A DNA stretch of 64,000 bases from Candidatus Thalassolituus haligoni (GTDB lineage Bacteria > Pseudomonadota > Gammaproteobacteria > Pseudomonadales > Oceanobacteraceae): assembly GCF_041222825.1 (NCBI RefSeq), contig NZ_CP139482.1, positions 899,001-963,000 of the forward strand, given 5' to 3'. Both the position numbers and the translations under genes were made by a program. Below, one piece after another: positions 34,045 to 45,215 of the stretch. Numbering within the stretch: the first letter of the stretch is position 1; each line of letters starts with the position of its first letter. The notes beneath the pieces were generated by a model. It saw only the letters and a program-made list of their open reading frames with translations, did not search any database and was not told the DNA's origin.

Positions 34045-35184
34045 CTAACCGGGCTGATTTTGTTCAGGTCGTAAGATCAGGCGCAGATCGTTGCCAATCA
34101 TGCGTATATCCTGCCATTGCCAGCGCATCTGTTGTTGCATGCTCTCTAGTGGCAGCACCAGTAACGGGCGGGCACTGCTGCCCAACAAGGTGGGTGCGCA
34201 GTACAACACCAGTTCGTTTACCAGACCGGATTCGACAAAGGCCGCCGCCAGGTGAGCGCCACTTTCGACCAGCACTTCGTTGTGGCCTTGTGCGGCCAGA
34301 AACTGCAGCAGGGCTGGCAGGTCGACCTTGCCAGAACGGGTCGGCGGGCTTTGCCAGAGCGTCAGTTGGCCCAATTCTGCCGCCCGCTGGACGGTGACGC
34401 GAGTCGGGTCGGTAACCGCCAGCAAAATATCCCCAGACTGGTTAAACAGTTTTTCGTTGCCGCTCAGCCGTTGCTGGCCGTCAATCACCACCCGCAAGGG
34501 CTGACGCCACAGGTGTTCAGGCTGTTCAATACCGGTTTCGGCTGGCCGGACGGTCATCGACGGATTGTCGATCAGCACCGAGCTGGCACCGGTAATGACG
34601 GCACAGCTGCGCGCCCGTAAGCGTTGAACATCACGTCGGGCGTCCGGGCCGGTGATCCATTGGCTTGCGCCGCTGGCCATGGCAGTACGTCCATCCAGGC
34701 TTTGGGCCAGTTTGATGCTGACCCAGGGCAGCCCACTGCGCATACGCTGGATAAAACCGGTATTCAGAGCTTCGGCCTGGGCTTGCAAGCAGCTTTCTGT
34801 GACCTCGATTCCGGCATCGCGCAGGTGTTGAAAGCCGCGTCCGCCTACTTGGGGGTTGGGGTCGCGGCAAGCGCCAACCACTCGGGCTACACCGGCTGCT
34901 GCCAGGGCATTGGCACAGGGGGGGGTGCGGCCAAAATGGCTGCAGGGTTCGAGGGTGACGTAAGCGGTGGCATGTTGGGCCTGATCACCGGCCATGCGCA
35001 GGGCGTGCACTTCGGCGTGTGGTCCACCGGCTTGCTGGTGCCAGCCTTCGCCGATCAAGCGGTTGTCCTTGACGATGACACAGCCAACTCGGGGGTTGGG
35101 GCTGGTGGAATAAAGGCCGCGTTCAGCCAGTCGCAGCGCTTTGGCCATCCAGTATTCATCGCTGTGTTCAATAGGGGTATTCAT
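34045..35184 (-). CDS. ribD: Bifunctional pyrimidine deaminase/reductase RibD
   Basis: The product is 379 aa. The N-terminal deaminase domain shows the zinc site HAEVHAL and [11 protein letters not shown]. The C-terminal reductase domain starts near [20 protein letters not shown] and includes the NADPH-binding [20 protein letters not shown]. It performs two successive steps of riboflavin synthesis. Its ATG overlaps the nrdR stop by four bases. Confidence 0.97.
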   Translation of the reverse strand: MNTPIEHSDEYWMAKALRLAERGLYSTSPNPRVGCVIVKDNRLIGEGWHQQAGGPHAEVHALRMAGDQAQHATAYVTLEPCSHFGRTPPCANALAAAGVARVVGACRDPNPQVGGRGFQHLRDAGIEVTESCLQAQAEALNTGFIQRMRSGLPWVSIKLAQSLDGRTAMASGASQWITGPDARRDVQRLRARSCAVITGASSVLIDNPSMTVRPAETGIEQPEHLWRQPLRVVIDGQQRLSGNEKLFNQSGDILLAVTDPTRVTVQRAAELGQLTLWQSPPTRSGKVDLPALLQFLAAQGHNEVLVESGAHLAAAFVESGLVNELVLYCAPTLLGSSARPLLVLPLESMQQQMRWQWQDIRMIGNDLRLILRPEQNQPG

Positions 35185-35666
35185 GCGTCGACTGCTGTGA
35201 TGACGGCAGCGGTGACGCTGTCTGTCAGGCGTTCAATTTCGGCGCGGAATTCGTCCAGATCCTTGAAGCTGCGGTATACCGAGGCAAAGCGGACGTAAGC
35301 GACTTGATCCAGCTGGCGTAATTCGGCCATGACACATTCGCCGATCTGGCGACTGGAAATTTCCCGGTCGTTTTTGTTACGAATGGTTTGCAGAATGCGA
35401 TGGATGGCAGCATCCATGGTGTCGACCGGAATCGGGCGTTTTTCCAGCGCTCGTTCAATACCACTGCGGAGTTTGCTCTCGCGGAAGGTTTCCCGTTCGC
35501 CATTTTGTTTGATCACATGGGGAAAGGTCAGTTCGACGCATTCAAACGTGGTGAAACGCTCGGCACAGCCCAAGCATTCGCGACGACGGCGAACCTGGGC
35601 GCCGTCAGCCATCAAGCGTGAGTCGACCACCTTGGTTTCCGGATGTGAACAGAATGGACAATGCAT
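35181..35666 (-). CDS. nrdR: Transcriptional repressor NrdR
   Basis: The product is 161 aa. The N-terminal zinc ribbon [20 protein letters not shown] ends with [12 protein letters not shown], and the ATP-cone follows ([20 protein letters not shown]). It represses ribonucleotide reductase genes according to dATP/ATP. First gene of the rib unit, and coupled to ribD; nrdR-ribD linkage is widespread. The sequence before ATG 35666 has no obvious Shine-Dalgarno match. Confidence 0.97.
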   Translation of the reverse strand: MHCPFCSHPETKVVDSRLMADGAQVRRRRECLGCAERFTTFECVELTFPHVIKQNGERETFRESKLRSGIERALEKRPIPVDTMDAAIHRILQTIRNKNDREISSRQIGECVMAELRQLDQVAYVRFASVYRSFKDLDEFRAEIERLTDSVTAAVITAVDA

Positions 35667-35781
35667 AGGCGGAACTGACTAAAGAGCGTGATACGGCCGT
35701 AGTGGCCAAAGCGCGCCAGTGTACTCCTGACGGAATGGTCAGGCAATGGCATTCGCTGCAGTGGTGTCGCCGGAATTGACT

Positions 35782-36138
35782 TCAGGCGCTCTCGCAAGCG
35801 CTGGCGGTCAGGCGTTCGATCAGTTCATCCAGAGGCGTCGGGTCGGGTTCAAAGTGATCGATATTGCCCCAGTTGCGGAATGGACTCACGGCAAAGCCCT
35901 GGGTGACATCGTTAAAATAAAGACAGTGGCGGCTGAAGGTCGCCAGTACCCAGAAGCCGCAGCCTTCATCGGCCCAAGGGTGCTGTTGCCATATTTCGGC
36001 ATCCGGCAGGCGCACCAGTTCCCAGAGGGCTTTGACAGGTGCTTCCATGCTGGTTTCTGCGCGTTTGATCAGATCCAGTAGGCGGGACTCGGAAATAGGA
36101 GTCCAGCCACAGGCGCATTGTTCGGTTGACGTCGTCAT
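35782..36138 (-). CDS. Conserved-looking protein of unknown function
   Basis: The product is 118 aa, not recognised. There is no signal peptide or membrane helix. It begins MTTSTEQCACGWTPISESRL, with a CxC pair. Trp/His-rich WQQHPWADEGCGFWVLATFS is followed by LYFNDVTQGFAVSPFRNWGN, and the tail is acidic and helical. ATG 36138 follows AGGATGCCTCTG; the longer frame to 36186 has worse initiation signals. It stands alone between nrdR and glyA on the minus strand. The paired Cys could bind metal. Confidence 0.6.
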   Translation of the reverse strand: MTTSTEQCACGWTPISESRLLDLIKRAETSMEAPVKALWELVRLPDAEIWQQHPWADEGCGFWVLATFSRHCLYFNDVTQGFAVSPFRNWGNIDHFEPDPTPLDELIERLTASACESA

Positions 36139-36310
36139 CAGAGGCATCCTGAGTATCAGAAAGAGTACGATCGGAACTTCTTGCACGAGCGCTGCGATTC
36201 TAAAACGTCGGGGTCAAGTTGCAATAAAAAACTGCAGTGTCGGGTGAAAATCTGTGTTGAGCAGACTCCTGGACGATGGAGCGTAGCCGCTAGCGGCCGG
36301 TCGGGGCGGG

Positions 36311-36339
36311 CATCGCGCCACAGCAAGTGTGGCGCGATG
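36311..36339 (-). terminator. Strong hairpin downstream of glyA
   Basis: CATCGCGCCACA (36311-36322) pairs with TGTGGCGCGATG (36328-36339), a 12-bp perfect stem around GCAAG, starting 18 bases after the glyA stop. No U-tract follows on the minus strand, so termination may be Rho-assisted or the hairpin may protect the mRNA end. Confidence 0.55.
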
Positions 36340-36356
36340 TGACAGGTCGATCGATG

Positions 36357-37619
36357 TTAGCGGTAAACCGGGAATTGGTCACACAAGGCAATTACCTTGG
36401 CTTTCACTTCGGCTTCAACGTGTGCTGAGGTGCCATTTTCCAGACTATCCAGAACGTCACAGATCCAGCCCGCCAGTTCCGTGGCTTGCGCTTCACCAAA
36501 ACCACGGGAAGTGATTGCCGGACTACCGATACGCAGACCCGAGGTTACGAACGGAGAACGTGGGTCGTTGGGAACGGAGTTTTTGTTGACAGTGATATTG
36601 GCGCGACCGAGTGCGGCGTCGGCGTCTTTGCCGGTGTATTCCTTGCCAATCAGATCCACCAGGAACAGGTGGTCGTCGGTACCGCCAGAAACGATGTTGA
36701 TGCCACGTTCAATAAAGGTTTTCGCCATGGCCTGGGCGTTTTTTACCACCTGAGCCTGATACGTTTTGTATTCCTCCGACATGGCTTCCTTGAAACACAC
36801 GGCCTTGGCGGCAATCACGTGCATCAGCGGGCCACCCTGGGATTCCGGGAAGACGGCGAAGTTGAGTTTTTTGTTCAGTTCTTCGTCTTCTTTCGCCAGA
36901 ATCAGGCCACCACGCGGGCCACGCAGGGTTTTGTGAGTGGTGGTGGTAACGACATCGGCGATACCGACAGGCGTCGGGTAGACACCGGCAGCAACCAGAC
37001 CGGCAACGTGAGCCATGTCGACGAACAGGTAGGCACCGACGGCATCAGCGATGTCGCGGAAACGCTGCCAATCGACGATACGGGAGTAGGCCGAGAAACC
37101 GGCGATGATCATCTTCGGCTGGTGTTCTTTTGCCAGGCGTTCAACTTCTTCGTAGTCGATTTCACCGGTTTCCGGGTTCAGCCCGTACTGGATGGCATTG
37201 TAGATGCGACCAGAGAAAGAGACCGACGCGCCGTGCGTCAGGTGACCACCGTGGGCCAGGCTCATGCCCAATACGGTATCGCCAGGCTTGACCAGCGCCA
37301 TAAAGACGGCGGCGTTGGCCTGGGAGCCAGAGTGAGGCTGAACGTTGGCGTACGGTGCACCAAACAGTTCCTTGGCGCGGTCGATGGCCAGCTGTTCGAT
37401 CACATCAACGTGTTCACAACCACCGTAGTAACGCTTGCCTGGATAACCTTCGGCGTACTTGTTGGTCAGCTGGGAACCCTGGGCTTCCATGACCCGTGGG
37501 CTGGTGTAGTTTTCGGAAGCAATCAGCTCGATATGGTGTTCCTGACGCTGGTCTTCAGCCTGCATGGCTGACCAGAGATCCGGGTCAAAGTCGGCAATGT
37601 TCATGTCGCGGCTAAACAT
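36357..37619 (-). CDS. glyA: Serine hydroxymethyltransferase
   Basis: The product is 420 aa. The PLP lysine is in [20 protein letters not shown]. Other signatures are [40 protein letters not shown] and [17 protein letters not shown]. It converts serine and tetrahydrofolate to glycine and methylene-THF. I chose ATG 37619, nine bases after GAGG. The frame extends upstream to 37652, but that part is not conserved. Confidence 0.97.
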   Translation of the reverse strand: MFSRDMNIADFDPDLWSAMQAEDQRQEHHIELIASENYTSPRVMEAQGSQLTNKYAEGYPGKRYYGGCEHVDVIEQLAIDRAKELFGAPYANVQPHSGSQANAAVFMALVKPGDTVLGMSLAHGGHLTHGASVSFSGRIYNAIQYGLNPETGEIDYEEVERLAKEHQPKMIIAGFSAYSRIVDWQRFRDIADAVGAYLFVDMAHVAGLVAAGVYPTPVGIADVVTTTTHKTLRGPRGGLILAKEDEELNKKLNFAVFPESQGGPLMHVIAAKAVCFKEAMSEEYKTYQAQVVKNAQAMAKTFIERGINIVSGGTDDHLFLVDLIGKEYTGKDADAALGRANITVNKNSVPNDPRSPFVTSGLRIGSPAITSRGFGEAQATELAGWICDVLDSLENGTSAHVEAEVKAKVIALCDQFPVYR

Positions 37620-37727
37620 CAGGGCGTCCTCGGTGTGTGGGGCGTTGCGCATCGGGTCGTGGCTACGCCGGGCAATTTAAAAGGGCGAGCATTCTACCCT
37701 AAATTGTGGCTTGCTGGCACGTGAGTG

Positions 37728-40700
37728 TTATTCACCGTCAGACTGAGTGTCTTTCAACTGCATTGCACAACAAACTTGTTGGGTTTTAATGCGGTTTTCG
37801 AGCTCTTCGGCGGTGGCCGGGTATGACAACAGGTAACCCTGGATCTTTTCACAGCGGGCCTTGACCAGGAATTCGAGCTGGTCGCAGTTTTCGACGCCTT
37901 CCGCAATCACACCGAGGCCGAGGTTGTGGGCCATGGCGATAATCGTGCGGGTGATCTGGGCGTCATCACGGTTGGCTGGCAGGTTCTGGATAAAACTGCG
38001 GTCGATCTTGAGCATATCGACCGGGAATTGTTTCAGGTAGTTGAGTGACGAATAGCCGGTACCAAAATCATCAATCGAGATGCGTACACCCAGTGCCCGT
38101 AATTCGTGTAATACCGACAAGGTGAAGTCGATGTCGTCAATCAACACCGATTCGGTCAGTTCCAGCTCAAGATGGCTGGCTGATATGCCGGATTTTATGA
38201 TTGCCTGTTTGACCTCCTCGACAAAGCCCGGATATTTGAACTGGCGCGCCGATACATTGACCGCGATCAGACGAACCGAACTGTTGAGTTCGAGCCAGCG
38301 CGCCATTTGCAGACAGGATTGTTCCAACACCCAGCGCCCCACTGACACAATCAGACCGGTATCTTCCAGAATGGGCACAAACACCTGGGGTAATACTTCG
38401 CCCCGCACCGGGTGTTGCCAGCGTAGCAGGGTTTCCACGCCGACGGCCTTGAGCGTCCTGGAGTCGTATTGTGGCTGGAACAGCAGATACAGCTCCTGTT
38501 TCTGAATCACCTGGTGCAGGTCATTTTCCAGTTCCATGCGTTCAACCGCCCGTCGATTCATGGTGGCGTCGTAGAATTGCAGGTTGTTACGACCGGCATC
38601 CTTGGCGTGGTACATCGCCATGTCGGCGTTTTTCAACAGTTCGATGACACTGTTGCCATCGCTCGGGTAGGTGGCGATACCAATGCTGGCACTGAGAAAC
38701 AGCTGGTGCTTGCCAATGTAATAGGGTTGGTTGATTTCTTTGAGAATGCGTTCTGATACCCGTTGGGAAATCGCGACTACATCGTCGGCGGAATCCTTGA
38801 AGGCGAGGCTGATGGTGAACTCGTCGCCGCCCATCCGGCACACCATGTCACCACTTTTAACACAGTGACGCAGGCGTTCGGCAACCTCGATCAATACCTT
38901 GTCGCCCGCCGGGTGACCAAGTGAATCGTTGATCGGCTTGAAGCGGTCGAGATCGATAAACAGCAATGACAGGAAACCGTCGGAACTGTCGGTCTTGTGC
39001 ATCAACAACTCCAGCCGTTCGTGCATCTGGGCGCGGTTGGCAAGGCCGGTCAGCGGGTCGTAATACGCCAGGCGGTGAATGCGTTCTTCGTTGGCTTTAC
39101 GTTCGGTGACGTCCGACATGATGATGGTCAGGCTCTGAATCTCGTGCTGCTGATCGCGAATGATGCTGATGCCGGTCCAGGATGTGCGGATTTCGCCATT
39201 CAGACAGCGGTATTTCAGCTCTCCCTGCCAGTAGTTTTCAATCACCAGGGTTTCGATAATCTCGTGCATGTACTGGTTGTTGCGATGTTCCGGTGCTACC
39301 AGGTGATCCGGGGTCTTGCCAATGATTTCATTACTCGCAAAGCCGGTGATATGGGTAAAGGCCCGGTTAACCTTGACCACCCGGAAGTGGGCATCGGCAA
39401 CAATAATGGCCTCGTTGGTGTTTTCAAACACATCGGCCGCCAGTAGCAGTTCGCGCTCGTTCTGACGTTTTTCGGTGACGTCGCGGCAGATGCCGATGAT
39501 GCCTTGCATCGCACCGTCCTGGCCCCAAATCATACTGGCCTGCAGCTCCAGCAAGCAGCGTGTGCCACTGCGAGTTTTAGCCTGAATGTCTTTTTGTACC
39601 AGGACATTGCGGTAGAGTCCGGGGTCGTTGCCGTTATTCTGCAACGCCTGACGCAGGCTTTGCTGTAATTCACGGAACAAGCTGCGGATATCCCGGCGGC
39701 TGAAAATCGCGCCGATACCGAGGCCAAGCAACTCGTCTGGCGGATAGCCCAGCAGCCGCTGTACCGACGAGCTGACAAAGTTGAGCTGCATCTGATCGTC
39801 TGTTGCCCAGATGACGTCGGTCATGTTCTCGGCCACCATGCGGTAACGGGCTTCGCTTTCGGCGACTTGTTGTTGCTTGGTAAGCTCGGCGGTTACATCC
39901 CGAGCCGTGCCTATATAACGATCCACCTTGCCGTTATCACTGTGCTGGAATGGCGTAAACTCGAAGCGAATAACCCGGATGCTGCCATCGTAATGACGGA
40001 ATTGGGCGCTGGTGACCAGTGGTTGTCCGGGAGGCAGTTTTCTGACGACCGTCATGACCTGGAGACAGTGTTTTTTTACCTCGTCAGAGGCATACAGCAG
40101 CCAGTCGTGGCCATCACGATTATCGGTTGCCGGGTAACCAAGCGTTTGGGAACCGGTGCGGTTGCAGTAAACAAGATCGGGTTCCAGCCGATCATCGAGA
40201 TTGGCGACAAAGACGGTATCCGGCATGGCAGCCATCACGGCAGCCCAGAAGGCTTCCTGTTCCCGTGTCTGTTCTGAGGCACGCTTTTCTTCGGTGATAT
40301 CAATCAGGGAGATCATCAGTTTGTGGTCGAAGCCGGGACTGAAGTGGGCCGACAGTTCTCGCTGTTGGCCATCAAAGCGTTTGACGGAGACATTGGTGTG
40401 GGTATAGCGGGTCTGTTCGTTGAGGCTGTGGCGGATCATCTCGAGAAAGGCTTTACCGTCATCAATAAACAGTTCCCGAAACTGCAGTTGCAGTTGTGGC
40501 CGACTGGTGGCTCCTGCCAGCACCACGGCCGCCTGGTTGGCATTAACAATCACCAGGCTGGAGAGCGTGTTGCGGAACTCGGAAACATCCAATAACCAGT
40601 GGGCCACACCCGCTTCTTCGAACAGGGACATATAACGCTGGCGGCTCAGTTCCAGTTCGCGACGGGTGCGCACCGAAATGCTGATGTCACGCAGTATCCA

Positions 40701-41873
40701 GACGATGCCATCCAGTTGCCGGTCGCGATACAGCGGGTGGTAGCTTTGCTCCAGAATGCGGGACTCGCCGTCGAGGGAGATCGACAGAGTGCGACCATTA
40801 TCGCGCAGGACTTCCAGCTCGCGGGCGTTGAGGCCGTGGGACCACAATGCCCGAGGATGCGGCCAGGCTTCGGCGAGTGTGCGGCCGAGGACAATCGCGT
40901 GACCATTTTGCTCAAGCAGTAGCTTGGCGCGGTTGTTGATATAATTAATGATGCCGTCGGCGTCGGTAGAAATCAGGGCGTCTTCTATCGACTGCAGCAC
41001 CAGATCGGCCCGTTCTTCAGCCTGTTGACGCTGGCTATCCGCATGCCTGGCGGCCTGCTCGGCTTTGCGAATAAAACGCCAGAATGCCAGCGCAAATGCT
41101 ATCAGTACCAAGATCAGCAGCAGTGGTGCAACCAGACGTCCGGCGAGCTGGCGCTCCAGATAACCTGGCACCTGTCGCGCAACGACAGACCACTCAGTGC
41201 CGGTGATTGTTTTTTGTGCCAATGGTGCATCATGGGGGAGGTTGTCTGGCCGATTATTTAATGTGTCGCCTAATGCGCTGCCAGAACGGCTATTCACCAG
41301 ACTGAGGCTGATATCCGGGTTGCTGCTGGACAGGGTATTGGCACTGAAGTGGTTAACCGAGTGGCGGCTGGCAACCTGATACTGCTGATTGCTGCGATTG
41401 CACCAGGACACCAGATAGAGTTGTCCATTGACTAGTTGCGGTTGTGTTGCCAGCTGACGTTGCGGATTTTCTGCCAGGGCAAACAGCAGCTCCTGGCTGA
41501 CTGGCAGACCTGACAACGTGTGTTGATAGATGATGTTTTGAGCCGATGCCACGATGGCGATGGCTTCCAGTGACGGTGTTAATCCGGCCAGTTGATCGAG
41601 TTTGGCTGTGGCTGACAACTGCTCGGCTGTGGGGATATGTTCGCGCAGATGGCACTGTAATGGCGTATAGGCCAACAGCAGGGAACTGAGAGCGGTGGCC
41701 TGTTGGTTAACGATAATACTGGCGCTGGTGAGTAGTTTTTCCCGATCGGAACAGACGTGCTGATACACATTGAATACGACAATCGTAACCATGATGACAA
41801 AGGCGGGGATAAAAAAGCGCTGTGGGCCTGCTCCTGACTGCACGGGGTTGCCTGTTTGTTTGTCATGCTGCAT
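37728..41873 (-). CDS. Membrane-bound multi-PAS GGDEF-EAL protein
   Basis: The product is 1381 aa. One membrane helix lies at about 20-40 and a second at about 240-263, bracketing a ~200-residue periplasmic sensor. At least four PAS-type modules follow (about 285-925). The GGDEF domain (CRMGGDEFTISL, near 1013) and EAL domain follow; the latter begins ETLLRWQHP (near 1147), with LELELTESVLI, SIDDFGTGYSSLNYLKQFPV DMLKIDRSF and AEGVENCDQLEF. The EAL triad reads ETL, a substitution also found in active enzymes. Both cyclic-di-GMP synthesis and hydrolysis look chemically possible. AGGA precedes the ATG. It is monocistronic. Confidence 0.92.
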   Translation of the reverse strand: MQHDKQTGNPVQSGAGPQRFFIPAFVIMVTIVVFNVYQHVCSDREKLLTSASIIVNQQATALSSLLLAYTPLQCHLREHIPTAEQLSATAKLDQLAGLTPSLEAIAIVASAQNIIYQHTLSGLPVSQELLFALAENPQRQLATQPQLVNGQLYLVSWCNRSNQQYQVASRHSVNHFSANTLSSSNPDISLSLVNSRSGSALGDTLNNRPDNLPHDAPLAQKTITGTEWSVVARQVPGYLERQLAGRLVAPLLLILVLIAFALAFWRFIRKAEQAARHADSQRQQAEERADLVLQSIEDALISTDADGIINYINNRAKLLLEQNGHAIVLGRTLAEAWPHPRALWSHGLNARELEVLRDNGRTLSISLDGESRILEQSYHPLYRDRQLDGIVWILRDISISVRTRRELELSRQRYMSLFEEAGVAHWLLDVSEFRNTLSSLVIVNANQAAVVLAGATSRPQLQLQFRELFIDDGKAFLEMIRHSLNEQTRYTHTNVSVKRFDGQQRELSAHFSPGFDHKLMISLIDITEEKRASEQTREQEAFWAAVMAAMPDTVFVANLDDRLEPDLVYCNRTGSQTLGYPATDNRDGHDWLLYASDEVKKHCLQVMTVVRKLPPGQPLVTSAQFRHYDGSIRVIRFEFTPFQHSDNGKVDRYIGTARDVTAELTKQQQVAESEARYRMVAENMTDVIWATDDQMQLNFVSSSVQRLLGYPPDELLGLGIGAIFSRRDIRSLFRELQQSLRQALQNNGNDPGLYRNVLVQKDIQAKTRSGTRCLLELQASMIWGQDGAMQGIIGICRDVTEKRQNERELLLAADVFENTNEAIIVADAHFRVVKVNRAFTHITGFASNEIIGKTPDHLVAPEHRNNQYMHEIIETLVIENYWQGELKYRCLNGEIRTSWTGISIIRDQQHEIQSLTIIMSDVTERKANEERIHRLAYYDPLTGLANRAQMHERLELLMHKTDSSDGFLSLLFIDLDRFKPINDSLGHPAGDKVLIEVAERLRHCVKSGDMVCRMGGDEFTISLAFKDSADDVVAISQRVSERILKEINQPYYIGKHQLFLSASIGIATYPSDGNSVIELLKNADMAMYHAKDAGRNNLQFYDATMNRRAVERMELENDLHQVIQKQELYLLFQPQYDSRTLKAVGVETLLRWQHPVRGEVLPQVFVPILEDTGLIVSVGRWVLEQSCLQMARWLELNSSVRLIAVNVSARQFKYPGFVEEVKQAIIKSGISASHLELELTESVLIDDIDFTLSVLHELRALGVRISIDDFGTGYSSLNYLKQFPVDMLKIDRSFIQNLPANRDDAQITRTIIAMAHNLGLGVIAEGVENCDQLEFLVKARCEKIQGYLLSYPATAEELENRIKTQQVCCAMQLKDTQSDGE

Positions 41874-42057
41874 CGATCTGATTCCTGCTCATAGCCTTAC
41901 TCTACTGAGTGCCGAATCAGCCCATTGGCTGATCATCGCCCTTGAAAGCCAAATCACGCCGGAACCGACCGCTAGCAATGGGATAGTGATGTCGCTGATT
42001 GCCATTTTCGGCGGATTTGAGTAGTTTGGCGCAGCATTTATAGTTAAGGGTTTCACC

Positions 42058-43719
42058 ATGGCACAGTATGTATTTACGATGAACCGTCTGGGCAAGATTG
42101 TACCGCCCAAGCGTCAGATTCTACGCGATATCTCTCTATCTTTTTTCCCCGGTGCCAAAATTGGTGTACTTGGTCTGAATGGCTCCGGTAAATCGACCCT
42201 GCTGAAGATTATGGCAGGCGTTGATCAGGATTTCATTGGCGAAGCCCGTCCCCAGCCCGACCTGAACATAGGCTATTTATCTCAGGAGCCGGAACTCGAT
42301 CCGGCCAAAGATGTCAAGGGCAACGTCGAAGACGGCCTCAGTGAGCTGATGAATGCCAAGACCGAACTGGATGCAGTTTATGCGGCGTATGCCGAGCCGG
42401 ATGCCGATTTTGATGCACTGGCTAAAAAACAGGGCCAGCTCGAAGCCCTGATCGAAACCGCCGGTGGCCATGATATTGATCGCCAGATGGAAATCGCCGC
42501 CGACGCCTTGCGGCTGCCACCCTGGGATGCCGATGTCACCAAGCTGTCGGGTGGTGAGCGTCGTCGTGTTGCCTTATGCCGATTGTTGATGTCGAAGCCG
42601 GACATGTTGCTGCTGGACGAACCGACCAACCATCTGGATGCCGAATCGGTCGGCTGGCTGGAGAAATTTCTCGAAGAGTACCCCGGCACCGTGGTGGCGA
42701 TTACCCACGACCGTTACTTCCTCGATAACTGTGCCGAGTGGATTTTGGAGCTGGATCGTGGCCACGGTATCCCTTACGAGGGCAACTACACCACCTGGCT
42801 GGAAGCGAAAGAGAAGCGTCTGGATCAGGAAAAGAAAGAAGAAGATGCTCACGCCAAGGCCATCAGGCACGAACTGGAATGGGTGCGTCAAGGAGCCAAG
42901 GGCCGTCAGTCGAAGTCCAAGGCGCGTTTGGCCCGGTTCGAAGAGATGAACTCGCGCGAGTTCCAGACCCGCAACGAAACCAACGAAATCTACATCCCAC
43001 CTGGCCCGCGCCTGGGTGACAAGGTAATTGAATTCCATAACGTCACCAAATCTTTCGGTGATCGGGTGTTGATTGATGACCTCAGCTTTACCGTACCGGC
43101 TGGTGCCATTGTTGGTATTGTTGGTGGTAACGGTGCGGGTAAATCAACCTTGTTCCGCATGATTGCGGGGCAGGAACAACCGGATTCCGGCGCAGTCGTG
43201 ATGGGTGAAACCGTCAAGCTGGCATTTGTTGAACAGCTGCGTGATGAGCTGGACGACAAGAAAACGGTATGGGAGGCGATTTCTGACGGCCAGGATATGT
43301 TGAATATCAATGGCAAGGAATACCCAAGCCGCTCCTATATTGGCCGCTTCAACTTCAAGGGTGGTGACCAGCAGAAGCGTGTGGGCGACTTGTCCGGTGG
43401 TGAGCGTGGCCGCTTGCAGCTGGCTTATACCTTAAAGCAAGGGGCTAACGTACTGTTGCTGGACGAACCGTCCAACGACCTGGATGTGGAAACCCTGCGG
43501 GCACTGGAAGAAGCGGTATTGGCCTTTCCGGGCGCGGTAATGGTGGTCTCCCACGATCGCTGGTTCCTCGACCGTATTGCCACGCACATCATGGCGTACG
43601 AAGGCGATTCCAAAGTGAACTTCTTTGAAGGCAACTACACCGAATACGAAGCCGATCGCAAAAAACGTCTGGGTGCCGATGCTGCGCCAAAACGTATGAA
43701 GTACAAGCGCCTGGCGTAA
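42058..43719 (+). CDS. ettA: Energy-dependent translational throttle protein EttA (ABC-F)
   Basis: The product is 553 aa (E. coli EttA is 555). Two ABC domains without membrane parts are present: Walker [10 protein letters not shown] and GGNGAGKST, signatures [13 protein letters not shown] and [13 protein letters not shown], and Walker [12 protein letters not shown] and [11 protein letters not shown]. The start [20 protein letters not shown] is characteristic of EttA. It binds the ribosomal E site and gates the first peptide bond according to ATP/ADP. AAGGG precedes the start by seven bases. Confidence 0.97.
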   Translation: MAQYVFTMNRLGKIVPPKRQILRDISLSFFPGAKIGVLGLNGSGKSTLLKIMAGVDQDFIGEARPQPDLNIGYLSQEPELDPAKDVKGNVEDGLSELMNAKTELDAVYAAYAEPDADFDALAKKQGQLEALIETAGGHDIDRQMEIAADALRLPPWDADVTKLSGGERRRVALCRLLMSKPDMLLLDEPTNHLDAESVGWLEKFLEEYPGTVVAITHDRYFLDNCAEWILELDRGHGIPYEGNYTTWLEAKEKRLDQEKKEEDAHAKAIRHELEWVRQGAKGRQSKSKARLARFEEMNSREFQTRNETNEIYIPPGPRLGDKVIEFHNVTKSFGDRVLIDDLSFTVPAGAIVGIVGGNGAGKSTLFRMIAGQEQPDSGAVVMGETVKLAFVEQLRDELDDKKTVWEAISDGQDMLNINGKEYPSRSYIGRFNFKGGDQQKRVGDLSGGERGRLQLAYTLKQGANVLLLDEPSNDLDVETLRALEEAVLAFPGAVMVVSHDRWFLDRIATHIMAYEGDSKVNFFEGNYTEYEADRKKRLGADAAPKRMKYKRLA

Positions 43720-44006
43720 GTCGGGCTGGTGTGATGCGAGATGTGATGCGTGTCGGGAGTGGCTCATACGTACGTCCGGGTATGACTGTTTTTTTGTACT
43801 ATTCTTGGGCCACCCCGTACCCGCAGGCACAAACAGGCACGACAGGCCGCGTCCAATAATTGAGGAGGCGGCCAAGACACAATGGTCGATTAATCGAATA
43901 GCGAACCAATGTTTCTTCCGCATGGTTACACCCGGAAGGGTGGTATGCTGATACCTCGTCCGATCATTCTTCCGCTTTCGACCCAGGTCAATTCAACAAG
44001 TACATC

Positions 44007-45215
44007 ATGAGTAGCCATCCACTGTTTACCGATTTTTCCATCCCCTTGTCCGTGACGCTGGCCGCCACAATCGGGCTGGAGGACGCTGTCTTGCTGACCA
44101 TTATCAATCAGGCTGCGGTATTGCAGCACGACAGTAGCCGTCATGGCATTCGGTTGGCGCGGGAAACGGTGCGGCAGCAATTACCCTTTTGGGATGATGT
44201 GACGATTCGTCGTACCCTGGCCAGTCTGGTCGACAAGGGGCTGGTGCGCTTGCACGGCCCGATGTATCCGGAAAGTATTGAACTGGTACTGAGCTTTGAT
44301 CAGAACCAGTCCTCGGTCAACGCTTCCGCCCAGCGAGTCGAAACCAGCCAGGCCATGGGCACCGGGTCTATGGGGCGTGGGCCTATAGGCACAGGGTCGC
44401 CGCCAACCAGCGCGATACCGACAGGTCACCAGGGGATCAGCAACGAGTGGCAGCCCGGTGCTGACACTCTGACGCGACTGCAACAGCATGGTATTCCCAC
44501 CAGTTTTATCTGGACCCAGCGGGATGTCTTTTTATTGCAGGGGCAAGAGCAGGGGGCTAATCGTAATGACTGGAATACCCGCTTTTTCCGCTTTGTCAAA
44601 AAACAGTGGGTGTACGCCCAGAACGACGCCGAACGTCAACGGCTACAGCAGGAAAACCAGCTGAATCGCAGTGGTTTTAATGTTGCCAGTGACGAAGCTG
44701 CACCCATTGGCCACCAATGGCGACCAAGTGAGGACGCGCTACAGATTTTGCAACGTTCAGGTATCGATCAGCAGTTTATTGACGACGCGGTAGCCGAGTT
44801 TATTCTTTACTGGCGCGAGCGGGGCGATGCGTTAAAAACCTGGAACAGCAAGTTTATTCAGCATATTCGCCAGCAATGGGCACGCTATTCAGCAGCCATG
44901 GAACACTCTACGGTGCCCTTGCCGATCGCCAGCGACTGGCAGCCCTCGCGCGATTGTTACGATATTCTCGCCATGGCTCATATTGATCCGCAATTTGCCC
45001 GCGAACGGGTAGCCGAGTTTGTACTCTACTGGCGTGACTCCCATCAGGTGCATAACAGCTGGAACAGTCGCTTTTTGCAATACATCAAACAACAGTGGGC
45101 TCGTCAGTTGTCGCAACCGACCACCCAAGGAGGCAAGAATGGACAAACAACTGCTGAACCGGACTACACAACAGTTGAAGCAAGTTTGCGCCGACTCAAC
45201 GACACCAGCTGGTGA
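44007..45215 (+). CDS. Replication protein with winged-helix N-terminus and three DnaT-like repeats
   Basis: The product is 402 aa. Residues ~5-95 look like a winged-helix domain (RLARETVRQQLPFWDDVTIR RTLASLVDKG). Three copies of the DnaT C-terminal domain follow, at about 148-201, 238-291 and 311-364. Each copy has W(R/Q)PS/G.D.L..L...GI, a VAEFxLYWR or related helix, and WN(S/T)(K/R)F..(H/Y/F)(I/V)(R/K)(Q/K)QW. Classical DnaT has one such ssDNA-binding domain. A Gly/Ser/Thr linker (118-140) separates the parts. The gene overlaps the lambda-P-like loader gene by 77 bases, so the two are expressed together. There are no phage genes nearby. Confidence 0.8.
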   Translation: MSSHPLFTDFSIPLSVTLAATIGLEDAVLLTIINQAAVLQHDSSRHGIRLARETVRQQLPFWDDVTIRRTLASLVDKGLVRLHGPMYPESIELVLSFDQNQSSVNASAQRVETSQAMGTGSMGRGPIGTGSPPTSAIPTGHQGISNEWQPGADTLTRLQQHGIPTSFIWTQRDVFLLQGQEQGANRNDWNTRFFRFVKKQWVYAQNDAERQRLQQENQLNRSGFNVASDEAAPIGHQWRPSEDALQILQRSGIDQQFIDDAVAEFILYWRERGDALKTWNSKFIQHIRQQWARYSAAMEHSTVPLPIASDWQPSRDCYDILAMAHIDPQFARERVAEFVLYWRDSHQVHNSWNSRFLQYIKQQWARQLSQPTTQGGKNGQTTAEPDYTTVEASLRRLNDTSW

